Source: Pseudoflavonifractor sp.
Lineage (GTDB): Bacteria; Bacteroidota; Bacteroidia; Bacteroidales; Muribaculaceae
Assembly (NCBI GenBank): GCA_023667145.1
Contig: JAMPAQ010000002.1
Location: 190,975 to 242,759, forward strand
DNA length: 51,785 nt
Direction: 5' to 3'
A program made the translations under genes and the position numbers. The notes under the pieces are model-generated. The model did not search any database and was not told the DNA's origin. It saw only the letters and a program-made list of their open reading frames with translations. Below, piece after piece: positions 42,185-51,710 of the stretch; within the stretch, counting starts at the first letter, position 1; the number at the start of each line of letters is the position of its first letter.

Positions 42185-43105
42185 ATGAACAAGAAAGCAC
42201 TCATTGTTCTGACCGCCATCCTCGCCATCGCCGGCACCGCCGTGGCTCAAGGCCGCAAGGCGCTGCGCATCAACGAGGTGATGGTTCAGAACGACAGCAA
42301 CTATGTCGATGACTACGGGTTGCACAACGCGTGGATCGAGTTGTACAACTCGGCGTTTGCCCCCATGGAGATATCGAGCGTATACATCACCGATGACCCC
42401 GCGCAGCCCAAGAAATACCCAGTGCCGTTAGGCGATGTGAACACTGAGATACCAGCCCGGCAGCATGTGATATTCTGGGCTGACGGCGAGCCCAACAAAG
42501 GTACATTCCACCTCAGTTTCAAGCTCAAGGCCGGACAGGACAACTGGATCGGCGTGTATGATGCCAACGGCATCTCGCTGCTCGACTCGGTGACCGTACC
42601 CGCCTCGCTCGCCGCCAACCACACCTATGCCCGCCGCTATGACGGCGAGGGCTCCGGCCCCGAGGCATGGGAGGTGCGTGACGGGTCAGACGAACTTTAC
42701 ATCACCCCCAGCAGCAACAACCGCATCGTCGATACCAACGGCAAGGTCGAGATGTTCTCAGAGCTTGACGCCAACGGATTCGGTCTCACGCTCATGGCCA
42801 TGTGCATTGTGTTCAGCGCCCTACTCATCCTCTGCCTCTGCTTCTACGCGATCAGCAAGATAGGCGAGAAGGTCACTAAGAACAACAAGCTCAAGGCCCA
42901 GGGACTCAAGCCCCGCGAGGTGGCACGCGAGGAACATCCCGAGGGAGACTCGGGAGAGGCTATCGCAGCTATAGCCATGGCTCTCCACGACCACCTCAAC
43001 GCCCACGATGCCGAGAACACGGTACTCACCATCAACAAGGTCAAGCGTGCCTACTCGCCGTGGAGTTCCAAGATTTACACACTGCGCGAGACCCCGCGCC
43101 ATTAA
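42185..43105 (+). CDS. OadG-type (delta) subunit fused to an N-terminal lamin-tail domain
   Basis: A 306-aa protein. A signal peptide MNKKALIVLTAILAIAGTAV is followed by an extracytoplasmic lamin-tail-like beta domain (about 25-180, with LRINEVMVQNDSNYVDDYGL and NAWIELYN), one transmembrane helix (about 198-222, GLTLMAMCIVFSALLILCLC), then a charged cytosolic tail with a helical end (AIAAIAMALHDHLN). The helix and tail are the OadG/MmdD subunit that stabilises the pump. Fusion to a lamin-tail domain is not part of classical OadG. It lies between mmdA and the biotin carrier. Confidence 0.87.
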   Translation: MNKKALIVLTAILAIAGTAVAQGRKALRINEVMVQNDSNYVDDYGLHNAWIELYNSAFAPMEISSVYITDDPAQPKKYPVPLGDVNTEIPARQHVIFWADGEPNKGTFHLSFKLKAGQDNWIGVYDANGISLLDSVTVPASLAANHTYARRYDGEGSGPEAWEVRDGSDELYITPSSNNRIVDTNGKVEMFSELDANGFGLTLMAMCIVFSALLILCLCFYAISKIGEKVTKNNKLKAQGLKPREVAREEHPEGDSGEAIAAIAMALHDHLNAHDAENTVLTINKVKRAYSPWSSKIYTLRETPRH

Positions 43106-43129
43106 TTAACCCATAACGCACAATCCGTA

Positions 43130-43564
43130 ATGAAAGAATACAAATATAAAATCAATGGCAACACCTACAAGGTAGCCATCGGTGACATAGACAACAACAT
43201 CGCCCAGGTGGAGGTCAACGGCACCCCCTACAAGGTGGAGCTTGAGAAAAAGAAAGCTCCCGTGACCATCGTCAACGCCCCTCGCCCCTCGGCAGCTCCC
43301 CGCACCCAGACAGGGGCCAAGGTTATCGCCAAACCGGCCACCGAGGCCAAGGGGTATGCCGTCAAGGCTCCCCTGCCCGGCACCATCCTGTCGGTCAATG
43401 TCAAGGTCGGCGACACTGTCAAGGCAGCTGATACCGTCCTCATCCTTGAGGCCATGAAGATGGAGAACGCCATCCACGCCGGACGTGACGGCAAGGTGGC
43501 CGCCATCAATGTCAACGCCGGCGATGCCGTGCTTGAGGGCAATGACCTCATCATTATCGAATAA
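43130..43564 (+). CDS. mmdC: Biotin carrier subunit of methylmalonyl-CoA decarboxylase
   Basis: A 144-aa protein. An N-terminal beta segment (1-40, docking region) is followed by a Pro/Ala-rich linker (about 45-70) and a biotinyl domain with EAMKMENAIHAG, where Lys110 is biotinylated. It carries CO2 from MmdA to the membrane subunit. It lies between oadG and mmdB with 24- and 27-nt gaps. Confidence 0.95.
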   Translation: MKEYKYKINGNTYKVAIGDIDNNIAQVEVNGTPYKVELEKKKAPVTIVNAPRPSAAPRTQTGAKVIAKPATEAKGYAVKAPLPGTILSVNVKVGDTVKAADTVLILEAMKMENAIHAGRDGKVAAINVNAGDAVLEGNDLIIIE

Positions 43565-43591
43565 CCATCTCACAACAGATAGTACACGACA

Positions 43592-44749
43592 ATGGATTTC
43601 AGCGAATTTATCTCAACCAATCTCAGCACATTCTGGAATCTCACCGGATTTGCCAACTGCTCGTGGGAAAATCTGGTGATGCTGCTGGTGGGATTGTTTT
43701 TCATATACCTTGCCATCAAGAAGGACTTCGAGCCCATGCTCCTTGTCCCCATCGGCTTCGGTATACTTATAGGTAACATCCCGTTCAACACCGAGGCCGG
43801 ACTTGAGATCGGCATCTACGAGGAAGGCTCGGTGCTCAACATCCTCTACAATGGAGTAAGCGCCGGATGGTATCCGCCGCTCATCTTCCTCGGCATCGGG
43901 GCCATGACCGACTTCTCGGCCCTGATAGCCAACCCCAAGTTGATGCTTATCGGCGCTGCTGCCCAGTTTGGCATCTTCGGTGCCTACATGGTAGCCCTCG
44001 CCCTCGGCTTCGCCCCCGACCAGGCCGGTGCCATCGCCATCATCGGCGGTGCCGACGGCCCCACAGCCATCTTCCTCTCGTCCAAGCTCGCGCCCAACCT
44101 CATGGGAGCCATAGCGGTGTCGGCCTACTCCTACATGGCCCTCGTGCCGGTTATACAGCCGCCCATCATGCGGTTGCTCACCACCAAGCATGAGCGCCTA
44201 ATCAAGATGAAGCCAGCCCGCGCCGTGTCGCAGAACGAGAAAATCATCTTCCCCATCGTGGGTATGCTTCTCACCTGCTTTGTTGTCCCCTCGGGCCTGC
44301 CCCTGCTCGGTATGCTCTTCTTCGGCAACCTGCTGCGCGAGTGTGGCGTGACAACCCGTCTCGCCAAGACCGCGAGCAACGCGTTGACCGACATAGTCAC
44401 CATACTGCTTGGCATGACCGTCGGAGCCTCGACACAGGCGTCGGAGTTCCTCACGGTCGAGACCATCGGCATCTTTGCCCTCGGTTTCATGGCGTTCATC
44501 ATCGCCTCGGCATCGGGTGTGATATTCGTGAAGATTTTCAACCTCGTACTTCCCGCACAAAAGAAAATCAATCCCCTCATCGGCAACGCCGGAGTATCGG
44601 CAGTCCCGATGTCGGCACGCATCTCCAACAATCTCGGACTCGAATACGACCCGTCAAACTACCTGCTCATGCACGCCATGGGTCCCAACGTTGCCGGCGT
44701 TATCGGCTCGGCGGTCGCAGCCGGTGTGCTGCTCGGCTTCCTTGCTTGA
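43592..44749 (+). CDS. mmdB: Na+-translocating decarboxylase beta subunit
   Basis: A 385-aa inner-membrane protein of the OadB/MmdB/GcdB family. It decarboxylates biotin-CO2 and pumps about two Na+ outward. Conserved segments are [39 protein letters not shown] (Asp for Na+ binding) and [13 protein letters not shown] near the end. It has nine to eleven helices. It is the last gene of the operon and is followed by a terminator at 44763-44804. Confidence 0.95.
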   Translation: MDFSEFISTNLSTFWNLTGFANCSWENLVMLLVGLFFIYLAIKKDFEPMLLVPIGFGILIGNIPFNTEAGLEIGIYEEGSVLNILYNGVSAGWYPPLIFLGIGAMTDFSALIANPKLMLIGAAAQFGIFGAYMVALALGFAPDQAGAIAIIGGADGPTAIFLSSKLAPNLMGAIAVSAYSYMALVPVIQPPIMRLLTTKHERLIKMKPARAVSQNEKIIFPIVGMLLTCFVVPSGLPLLGMLFFGNLLRECGVTTRLAKTASNALTDIVTILLGMTVGASTQASEFLTVETIGIFALGFMAFIIASASGVIFVKIFNLVLPAQKKINPLIGNAGVSAVPMSARISNNLGLEYDPSNYLLMHAMGPNVAGVIGSAVAAGVLLGFLA

Positions 44750-44762
44750 CAATCCACTATCT

Positions 44763-44804
44763 AAAAAGAGATGGCTTTCCCACAACGGGAGGCCATTTCT
44801 TTTT
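44763..44804 (+). terminator. Terminator of the mmd operon
   Basis: Stem AAAAGAGATGGC/GCCATTTCTTTT (one G-T pair) with an inner CCC/GGG pairing, ending in a T run. Confidence 0.7.
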
Positions 44805-44946
44805 ATATCATACTCGACAATTCCATTAAATTTTTATATAAATCATAATTATTTACATTTTTTGAACCATACTCTCACCCACTTCGTTATAAGTAAGGAC
44901 TCCGGGAACGGAGCGTGATAACCAACCAAGGAAACGGCAACGGGAC

Positions 44947-45294
44947 ATGATAACAAAAAAAGTCACCAAAGAAATCTACAAGAAATACAAGAAGCCGCCA
45001 AAACAGCTTGACCAGCTCGACATACCGGCTCTGTTTGACGAAGCCCTCGCCGAGCACGAAGTCTACATTGATGACGAGAACATCATCATCGGCTCCCTCC
45101 CCGCCTCGTCGCCGTTCCATGCCATACCGCTCCGTCGGGTACATGCTATATTGACATTTGAGACAGCGACAGCCATAGTGCTCCACTCGTCAATAATCTT
45201 TCTGAGCCGCAAGGGCAAGGGAATAAGCGTACATCTCAAGGAGACCCCGACATCCATGTGGCAGAAACTCAAATGGTGGTTCACCAACCGATAG
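44947..45294 (+). CDS. Conserved hypothetical protein (115 aa)
   Basis: Basic N-terminus MITKKVTKEIYKKYKKPPKQ followed by a mixed alpha/beta body with RVHAILTFETATAIVLHSSI and a tail WQKLKWWFTNR. There is no signal peptide or transmembrane segment, so it is cytosolic. I do not recognise the family. It stands alone between the mmd operon and aspS. A hairpin, CACGCCGA/TCGGCGTG (45363-45388), follows it and may be its terminator, although the T run is weak. Confidence 0.72.
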   Translation: MITKKVTKEIYKKYKKPPKQLDQLDIPALFDEALAEHEVYIDDENIIIGSLPASSPFHAIPLRRVHAILTFETATAIVLHSSIIFLSRKGKGISVHLKETPTSMWQKLKWWFTNR

Positions 45295-45415
45295 ACCACA
45301 GATTCACTTCCCAACACACTCTCACCCCATACCCCTCCGAACCGACATCATACCGACCTGAACACGCCGAAGATAAAGAATCGGCGTGAATGGACGTTTT
45401 TACATGCTTTTTTGC

Positions 45416-45423
45416 TATCTTTA
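45416..45423 (+). promoter_or_regulatory. -7-like box of aspS
   Basis: TATCTTTA matches TAnnTTTG at seven of eight positions. It is 44 nt before the aspS ATG. Confidence 0.5.
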
Positions 45424-45467
45424 CGCGAATTTTTCGTTGACTTAAATTTCATTACATCATACACACT

Positions 45468-47222
45468 ATGTACAGAACTACTACATGTGGCGCACTCCGC
45501 CTGAGCGATGCCGGAAGCGAGGTGACACTCGCCGGATGGGTGCAGCGCGTGCGCAAGATGGGCGGCATGACATTTGTCGACCTACGCGACCGCTACGGCA
45601 TAACCCAGATAGTGTTTAACAACGATGTCGATGCCGCCCTCTGTGAGGAGGCCAACCATCTCGGACGCGAATATGTGATACAGGTGACCGGCAAGGTTGC
45701 CGAGCGGTCGAGCAAGAACCACAACATCCCCACGGGCGATATAGAGATAATAGCGAGCAAGCTCAACATACTCAACCGCAGTGATGTCCCCCCGTTCACC
45801 ATCGAGGATGACACGGATGGCGGCGACGACCTGCGTATGCGCTACCGCTACCTCGACCTGCGCCGTGGGGCAGTGCGCCGCAATCTCGAACTGCGCCACA
45901 AGATGGCGTTTGAGATACGCCGTTACCTCGACGACAAGGGTTTTCTTGAGGTCGAGACCCCGGTGCTGATAAAGTCGACCCCCGAGGGGGCTCGCGATTT
46001 TGTCGTACCCTCACGCATGAATCCCGGGGAGTTCTATGCCCTGCCCCAGTCACCGCAGACATTCAAGCAGTTGCTGATGGTCAGCGGATTTGACAGATAC
46101 TTCCAGATTGTCAAGTGCTTCCGCGATGAGGATCTCAGAGCCGACCGCCAACCCGAGTTCACGCAGATTGACTGCGAGATGTCATTTGTCGAGCAGGAGG
46201 ATGTACTCAACATGTTTGAGGGTCTTGTAAAGCATATTTTCAAGTATGTCAAGGATATAGACTTCACAGAGCCATTCCCGCGCATGACATGGGCCGATGC
46301 CATGAAATATTATGGCAGCGACAAACCCGACACACGCTTTGGCATGAGGTTTGTCGAGCTAAAGGACCTCACCGGTGGCAAGGGCTTTGCCGTCATGGAC
46401 GACGCGGAGTATGTGGGTGCCATCTGCGCTCCGGGATGCGCCGGCTATACCCGCAAACAGCTTGACAAACTCACCGACTTTGTCAAGCGTCCGCAAATCG
46501 GAGCCAAGGGTCTCATTTGGGTCAAGGTCGAGGAGGACGGCTCGATAAAGAGCTCAGTAAGCAAATTCTACACGGAGGACGACCTGCGCAAATGGGCCGA
46601 CCGTTGCGAGGCCAAGCCTGGAGACCTGATACTCATCCTCACAGGCGAGACCATGAAGACACGCAAGCAGCTCTGCGAGCTGCGCCTTGAGATGGGCAAC
46701 CAGCTCGGGTTGCGCGACCCGCAGAAATTCTCATGCCTCTGGGTGATTGACTTCCCATTGTTTGAGTGGGACGACGAGACCCAGCGTTACTATGCGATGC
46801 ACCATCCGTTCACGTCGCCCAATCCCGACGACATCGACAAGCTCGACAGCGACACCGGCGCGGTACGCGCCACTGCATACGATATGGTGGTCAACGGCAA
46901 CGAACTCGGTGGCGGCTCGATACGTATCCATGACTCCGCTTTACAGGACAAGATGTTCCGTCTGCTCGGCCTGTCTGAGGCAGATGCACAATACAAGTTC
47001 GGGTTCCTGATGAACGCCTTCAAGTATGGCGCACCGCCTCACGGCGGACTCGCATTCGGGTTTGACCGTTTTGTAGCCATCCTCGCCGGACTCGACTCCA
47101 TACGCGACACCATCGCATTCCCCAAGAACAACTCGGGACGCGACATGATGATCGACGCGCCCTCGTCAATCGACCAGTCGCAGCTCGATGAACTGTGTAT
47201 CTCGCTTGTCGAGAAGCAATGA
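45468..47222 (+). CDS. aspS: Aspartate--tRNA ligase
   Basis: A 584-aa class II synthetase. An anticodon-binding OB domain (1-110, [20 protein letters not shown]) precedes the catalytic core, with motif 2 [18 protein letters not shown] and motif 3 [20 protein letters not shown] insert (about 290-410) makes it the bacterial type. The end [11 protein letters not shown] is normal. The gene is followed 12 nt later by the Nif3-like gene. Confidence 0.97.
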   Translation: MYRTTTCGALRLSDAGSEVTLAGWVQRVRKMGGMTFVDLRDRYGITQIVFNNDVDAALCEEANHLGREYVIQVTGKVAERSSKNHNIPTGDIEIIASKLNILNRSDVPPFTIEDDTDGGDDLRMRYRYLDLRRGAVRRNLELRHKMAFEIRRYLDDKGFLEVETPVLIKSTPEGARDFVVPSRMNPGEFYALPQSPQTFKQLLMVSGFDRYFQIVKCFRDEDLRADRQPEFTQIDCEMSFVEQEDVLNMFEGLVKHIFKYVKDIDFTEPFPRMTWADAMKYYGSDKPDTRFGMRFVELKDLTGGKGFAVMDDAEYVGAICAPGCAGYTRKQLDKLTDFVKRPQIGAKGLIWVKVEEDGSIKSSVSKFYTEDDLRKWADRCEAKPGDLILILTGETMKTRKQLCELRLEMGNQLGLRDPQKFSCLWVIDFPLFEWDDETQRYYAMHHPFTSPNPDDIDKLDSDTGAVRATAYDMVVNGNELGGGSIRIHDSALQDKMFRLLGLSEADAQYKFGFLMNAFKYGAPPHGGLAFGFDRFVAILAGLDSIRDTIAFPKNNSGRDMMIDAPSSIDQSQLDELCISLVEKQ

Positions 47223-47234
47223 CCCGACGCGCAG

Positions 47235-48350
47235 ATGACAATATCACCGACAATATATGTAGGCGACATCGTCCGCGAGCTTGAGACCATAGCCCCTCCG
47301 GCGTTGCAGGAGGACTATGACAACAGCGGCTTGCAGGTCGGCACACGCTCAGCGGCGTGTACCGGCGTGCTGCTGTGTGTCGATGTCACCCCGGCCATAG
47401 TCGATGAGGCCATAGAGCGCGGATGCAACCTGATTGTCTCTCACCATCCGCTCATATTCAAGGGTTTGAAACGTTTGAACGGCACCACGCCCCAACAAGC
47501 AACAATAATGAACGCCATCGCCGGCGGCATCTCGGTCTACTCGTGCCACACCAATCTCGACAATACCCATGGAGGCGTGTCACACGAGATGGCACGGCGA
47601 CTCGGGCTGGAGGATGTCGCGGTGCTTGAGCGGATGCACGCCCGGATGATGAAACTCGTCACCATGGTACCCGACGCCGATGCCGACCGTGTCGCCGTAG
47701 CATTGTTTGAGGCCGGAGCCGGGACACTCGGCGACTACGACTCATGCAGCTTCAGGTCACGCGGAGAGGGCACATTCAGGGCGCTTGACGGCGCAAGGCC
47801 ATACGTCGGCGACATACTTGAGATGCACGTCGAGCACGAGACCCGGCTTGAGGTCATGCTGCCCTCGTGGTGTCGCCGTGAGGTCGAGGAGGCACTCCTC
47901 GCGTCCCATCCCTACGAGGTTCCGGCCTATGATTTCATCGCGCTTGACAACGACTCCCCCTATTGGGGTTCGGGCGTGACAGGACGGTTGCCGCAGCCGC
48001 TGTCGCCCGACAGCCTGATTGACAGAGTCAAGGAAGCGTTCGGGAGTCCTATAACGCGATGTTCATCATACGACCCCGGCATCAGCCTGTCGAGGGTAGC
48101 ATTATGCGGCGGCTCAGGGGCTTTCCTCATCCCGACGGCCATAGCGCGAGGCGCTCAGGCCATAGTCACGTCCGATGTCAAGTATCATGACTTTGTCGAC
48201 CACGCGTCTGACATCCTCATCATCGACATAGGCCATTACGAGAGCGAGCAATGCACAAAAGATATTTTTTATCACGTAATTAGCAAAAAATTTCCTAACT
48301 TTGCAGTCTATTACGCCGAAAAAGAAAAAAATCCGATAAACTACAGGTAA
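47235..48350 (+). CDS. Nif3-like dinuclear-metal hexameric protein
   Basis: A 371-aa protein of the Nif3/YbgI family. Metal-binding SHHPLIFKGLKRLNG and SCHTNLDNTHGGVS lie in the N-terminal half, with a central insertion (about 130-240, PII/CutA-like) and the C-terminal GSGAFLIPTAIARGAQAIVT and HYESEQ. The longer form with the central insert is usual in Bacteroidetes. Its role is unknown, with a GTP cyclohydrolase-like activity proposed. The 3' end contains the promoter of the next gene. It is followed 3 nt later by the zinc-ribbon protein, a common pairing. Confidence 0.93.
   Translation: MTISPTIYVGDIVRELETIAPPALQEDYDNSGLQVGTRSAACTGVLLCVDVTPAIVDEAIERGCNLIVSHHPLIFKGLKRLNGTTPQQATIMNAIAGGISVYSCHTNLDNTHGGVSHEMARRLGLEDVAVLERMHARMMKLVTMVPDADADRVAVALFEAGAGTLGDYDSCSFRSRGEGTFRALDGARPYVGDILEMHVEHETRLEVMLPSWCRREVEEALLASHPYEVPAYDFIALDNDSPYWGSGVTGRLPQPLSPDSLIDRVKEAFGSPITRCSSYDPGISLSRVALCGGSGAFLIPTAIARGAQAIVTSDVKYHDFVDHASDILIIDIGHYESEQCTKDIFYHVISKKFPNFAVYYAEKEKNPINYR
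48296..48303 (+). promoter_or_regulatory. Internal -7 box for the zinc-ribbon gene
   Basis: TAACTTTG followed by CAG lies within the last codons of the Nif3-like gene, 50 nt before the next ATG, so the downstream gene may also be transcribed alone. Confidence 0.45.
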
Positions 48351-48353
48351 ATT

Positions 48354-49115
48354 ATGGCTAACGATAAGACCAAAAACGAGCAAGGCTCGGTTGAAGAACG
48401 CCTAAGGGCCCTCTACGAGCTTCAGACACTCCTGTCGGAGATTGACCGCATACGCACCGTGCGCGGCGAGCTTCCCCTTGAGGTCAAGGACCTTGAGGAT
48501 GACATCGAGGGCTTGCGCACACGTATTGATAATTACAACAAGGACATAGACGAGTTGCGCCGCAAGACCGTGGCCGAGAGAGAGAAAATCAAATCGGCAG
48601 AGGCCAACATCGAGAAATACAAGCAACAGCTCGACAACGTGCGCAACAACCGCGAGTTTGACCTGCTGTCAAAGGAGATTGAGTATCAGGGTCTTGAAAT
48701 TGAGGCAAGTGAGAAGTACATTAACGACTTCGGCCGCGCCATCGAGGCCAAGACCAACGAGATTGCCTCGACCGAGGAGAGCCTCAACGACCACCTCCAC
48801 ATACTCGGGGAGAAGAAAAAGGAGCTTGAGGAAATCGTGTCGGAGACCCGTCAGGACGAAGAACGTATCCTCGAACAGGCCAAGGCTATCGAGCCGCGCA
48901 TAGACACCCGCACCCTCACCGCATTCAAGCGCATACGCAAGAACGCCCGCAACGGCCTTGGTGTAGTCTACATCCAGCGCAACGCGTGTGGCGGCTGCTT
49001 CAACCGCATCCCGCCGCAGAAGCAGATGGAAATCAAGATGCACAAGAAGATTATCGTCTGCGAGTACTGTGGCCGCATCATGATAGACCCTGAGCTTGCC
49101 GGTGTAGCCGAATAA
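48354..49115 (+). CDS. Zinc-ribbon coiled-coil protein (CdsZ/DUF164 type)
   Basis: A 253-aa protein. A long coiled coil (about 15-185, charged heptads such as IEGLRTRIDNYNKDIDELRR) is followed by a C4 zinc ribbon with CGGCFNRIPPQ and CEYCGRIMIDPE. The family is linked to mRNA or ribosome handling in bacteria. It is cytosolic and co-located with a Nif3-like gene, as in many genomes. A strong hairpin follows (49140-49182). Confidence 0.92.
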   Translation: MANDKTKNEQGSVEERLRALYELQTLLSEIDRIRTVRGELPLEVKDLEDDIEGLRTRIDNYNKDIDELRRKTVAEREKIKSAEANIEKYKQQLDNVRNNREFDLLSKEIEYQGLEIEASEKYINDFGRAIEAKTNEIASTEESLNDHLHILGEKKKELEEIVSETRQDEERILEQAKAIEPRIDTRTLTAFKRIRKNARNGLGVVYIQRNACGGCFNRIPPQKQMEIKMHKKIIVCEYCGRIMIDPELAGVAE

Positions 49116-49139
49116 CAGCTCCAAGTCCCAATATAGATA

Positions 49140-49182
49140 AACCCGACAGCCTGTGCCGACATCGGTCACAGGCTGTCGGGTT
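49140..49182 (+). terminator. Hairpin after the zinc-ribbon gene
   Basis: A perfect 16-bp stem, AACCCGACAGCCTGTG with its complement, and a small inner CCGA/CGGT stem. The following bases are TTAATATTTG, only weakly T-rich. Confidence 0.65.
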
Positions 49183-49278
49183 AATATTTGCACAATCATA
49201 ATTGCACAATCGAGGACTGTTTGCGCATTATTTTCGCAAAAAAGAGGACATACACACCATAAATACAAAAAAAATCGT

Positions 49279-49286
49279 TAACTTTG
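49279..49286 (+). promoter_or_regulatory. -7 promoter box of spt
   Basis: TAACTTTG followed by CAG, about 70 nt before the spt ATG. Confidence 0.6.
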
Positions 49287-49356
49287 CAGCCTGCTTTACC
49301 GCGAATGGCGTAAAAAGCAGATAGTTTATTTCAAAAAAACATTCTCCACATAAACT

Positions 49357-50544
49357 ATGAAGCTATTACAAGCTAAACTCAACAAGTATCAAGAGCCGCA
49401 GAAAGCCAAGGCGGCTGGCATTTATCCTTATTTTCGCGCTATATCGTCCGAGCAGGATCCCGAAGTCATCATAAACGGACGCAAGGTCCTCATGTTTGGT
49501 TCAAACTGCTATTCAGGTCTCGTCAATGACCCACGCATCAAGGAAGCGGCAATAGAGGCCACAAGAAAATATGGCACCGGCTGTGCCGGCTCCCCTTTCC
49601 TCAACGGAACACTCGACCTGCACAAGCAGCTTGAGGCCCGTCTTGCCGAATATATGGGCAAGGAGGATGTTATGATATACTCAACCGGTTTCGGTGTCAA
49701 TCTCGGCGTGGTCTCCACTCTGACCGGCCGCGAGGACTACATACTGTGGGATGAGCAAGACCACGCTTCAATCATCGAGGGCCGTCGTCTCTCATTCTCC
49801 CAGCAGCTCAAATACAAGCACAACGACATGGAGTCGCTTGAAAAGCAGCTCCAGAAATGCGAGCCCGACAAGGTCAAGCTGATTGTGACCGACAGCGTGT
49901 TCTCAATGGAAGGAGATGTCGCCGATGTAAAGTCGATTGTTGAGCTGGCCAAAAAGTATGACGCGAGCGTGATGGTCGACGAGGCCCACGGTATCGGCGT
50001 GTTTGGCGAGGGTGGACGCGGTGTCTGCCACCATTATGGAGTCGCAAAGGATGTTGACCTCATCATGGGCACGTTCTCCAAGTCGTTCGCATCGCTCGGC
50101 GGCTTCATCGCCACCGACAAGGAAATCACAAACTTCCTCCGTCACCATTCCCGCTCCTACATATTCACGGCAAGCATCACCCCGGCATCGACAGCCGCCG
50201 CGCTAAAGGCCATCGACATCATGATTGCCGAGCCGGAGCGTCAGGAACACCTTTGGGAAATCACCCACTATGCCCTTGACGGTTTCCGCAACATGGGCTG
50301 TGAGATCGGCAATACATCGACCCCCATCATCCCGCTGTTCATCCGTGACAACAACAAGACGTTCGCCATCACCCGCGACCTGCTTGAGGAGGGTATCTTC
50401 GTGAATCCCGTTGTGTCACCCGCCGTTGCCCCGCAAGACACGCTCATTCGCTTCTCGCTCATGGCAACCCACAGCAAGGAGCAGGTGACCACCGCCCTTG
50501 AGAAGATACAGAAAGTATTCCGCGCCTACGACCTCATCCCCTAA
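49357..50544 (+). CDS. spt: Serine palmitoyltransferase, sphingolipid synthesis
   Basis: A 395-aa PLP-dependent alpha-oxoamine synthase. It condenses serine with a long acyl-CoA or acyl-ACP to 3-ketosphinganine, the first step of Bacteroidetes sphingolipids. The N-terminal YPYFRAISSEQDPEVIINGR and GSNCYSGLVNDPRI regions match the Bacteroides enzyme. PLP-binding Lys sits in GTFSKSFASLGGF, with VDEAHGIGVFGEGGRG before it. Glycine C-acetyltransferase is the main alternative, but the N-terminus and host favour SPT. Single gene with its own promoter and terminator. Confidence 0.92.
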   Translation: MKLLQAKLNKYQEPQKAKAAGIYPYFRAISSEQDPEVIINGRKVLMFGSNCYSGLVNDPRIKEAAIEATRKYGTGCAGSPFLNGTLDLHKQLEARLAEYMGKEDVMIYSTGFGVNLGVVSTLTGREDYILWDEQDHASIIEGRRLSFSQQLKYKHNDMESLEKQLQKCEPDKVKLIVTDSVFSMEGDVADVKSIVELAKKYDASVMVDEAHGIGVFGEGGRGVCHHYGVAKDVDLIMGTFSKSFASLGGFIATDKEITNFLRHHSRSYIFTASITPASTAAALKAIDIMIAEPERQEHLWEITHYALDGFRNMGCEIGNTSTPIIPLFIRDNNKTFAITRDLLEEGIFVNPVVSPAVAPQDTLIRFSLMATHSKEQVTTALEKIQKVFRAYDLIP

Positions 50545-50573
50545 GCGCCACATAACGATACAACCCCTATACC

Positions 50574-50609
50574 GGCATCAGGATGCAATAAGCCTGATGC
50601 CAATTTTTT
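50574..50609 (+). terminator. Terminator of spt
   Basis: Stem GGCATCAGG/CCTGATGCC with a 10-nt loop, followed by AATTTTTT. Confidence 0.85.
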
Positions 50610-50654
50610 ATCCATGATTTTTCTATAAGATTTGGCTATATCATATAATCATTA

Positions 50655-50662
50655 TAATTTTG
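50655..50662 (+). promoter_or_regulatory. -7 promoter box of the Fur-family gene
   Basis: TAATTTTG at 50655-50662, 23 nt before the ATG. The flanking sequence has an ATTAT...ATAAT inverted pair that could be an autoregulatory site. Confidence 0.5.
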
Positions 50663-50684
50663 TAATAATTACAAACAGCATATC

Positions 50685-51098
50685 ATGACAGACACCGCAA
50701 GACTGACTGAATACCTGCGCGACCACGGCATCAAGCCGTCGGCCCAGCGCATAGCCATAATGCGGTATCTCGCCAGTCACCGCACCCACCCTACCGTCGA
50801 TGAGATATACAACGCACTCATCGACGAGATGCCGACATTATCACGCACGACTGTCTACAACACGCTGTGGCTGTTGGCCGACAACAATGCCGTGACCGCA
50901 CTCGACATCGACAAGACCAATGTGAGGTTTGACTATGCCGACTATCCCCACGCTCACTTCCTGTGCCGCAAGTGCGGACGGCTGCTCGACATCCACTTGA
51001 GCGAGAGCCTACTTCCCGCCGAGGGATATACGGGCTTGAAGATTGAGCAAGTCAATGTCAACTACCTGGGGCTGTGTGACAGATGCGCTGACAAATAA
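50685..51098 (+). CDS. Fur-family transcriptional regulator (PerR-like)
   Basis: A 137-aa regulator. A winged helix (about 1-80, SAQRIAIMRYLASHRTHPTV and TLSRTTVYNTLWLLADNNAV) precedes a metal-binding dimerisation domain. Histidines in DYPHAHFLCRKC and cysteine pairs CRKC and CDRC form the structural zinc site. PerR members sense peroxide. The rubrerythrin gene, a typical PerR target, is next on the same strand, 60 nt away, which supports a peroxide role. Confidence 0.9.
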   Translation: MTDTARLTEYLRDHGIKPSAQRIAIMRYLASHRTHPTVDEIYNALIDEMPTLSRTTVYNTLWLLADNNAVTALDIDKTNVRFDYADYPHAHFLCRKCGRLLDIHLSESLLPAEGYTGLKIEQVNVNYLGLCDRCADK

Positions 51099-51158
51099 AT
51101 CACCGTGACATCAACTGTTTATTTAACCATTCGTATAACTATCTAAATTCAAAACATT

Positions 51159-51710
51159 ATGATCAAGAAATTCATCTGCACCGTATGCGGTTACGTTCAC
51201 GAAGGAGAGGAAGCACCCGAGAAATGCCCCATCTGCGGCGCTCCGGCCATCAAGTTCAAGGAACTCGACGAGACCGCCGAACTTACCTTTGTCACAGAAC
51301 ACGAAATCGGTGTAGCCAAGGGTTGTGACGAGGAAATGATTAAAGACCTGCTTGCTCACTTCAACGGTGAGTGCGGCGAGGTGGGCATGTATCTCGCCAT
51401 GTCGCGTCAGGCCGACCGCGAGGGTTATCCCGAAGTGGCTGAGGCGTTCAAGCGCTATGCCTTTGAGGAGGCAGAACACGCCGCCAAATTTGCCGAGCTG
51501 CTTGGCGACTGCGTTTGGGACACCAAGACCAATCTCGAAAAGCGCATGGCCGCCGAGGCCGGTGCCAACGCCGACAAGATGCGTATCGCCAAACGCGCCA
51601 AGGAGCTCAATCTCGATGCCATTCACGACACCGTCCATGAGATGGCCAAGGACGAGGCCCGTCACGGTCAAGGCTTCCAGGGTCTGTATAACCGTTTCTT
51701 CAAGAAATAA
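51159..51710 (+). CDS. rbr: Rubrerythrin with N-terminal rubredoxin domain (reverse type)
   Basis: A 183-aa non-haem di-iron peroxidase. The rubredoxin-type iron centre is at the N-terminus ([10 protein letters not shown] and CPICGAP), ahead of the four-helix di-iron domain with [23 protein letters not shown] and [10 protein letters not shown]. This order is the reverse of classical rubrerythrin, as in other anaerobes. It reduces H2O2 with electrons from NADH via a reductase. The gene follows the PerR-like regulator, which likely controls it. The last 75 bp hold nothing I can assign. Confidence 0.93.
   Translation: MIKKFICTVCGYVHEGEEAPEKCPICGAPAIKFKELDETAELTFVTEHEIGVAKGCDEEMIKDLLAHFNGECGEVGMYLAMSRQADREGYPEVAEAFKRYAFEEAEHAAKFAELLGDCVWDTKTNLEKRMAAEAGANADKMRIAKRAKELNLDAIHDTVHEMAKDEARHGQGFQGLYNRFFKK

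Noticed and set aside
45363..45388. Hairpin CACGCCGA/TCGGCGTG as a riboswitch or terminator
   Set aside because: It is short with a 10-nt loop and no T run or known riboswitch pattern. It is mentioned only under the neighbouring gene.
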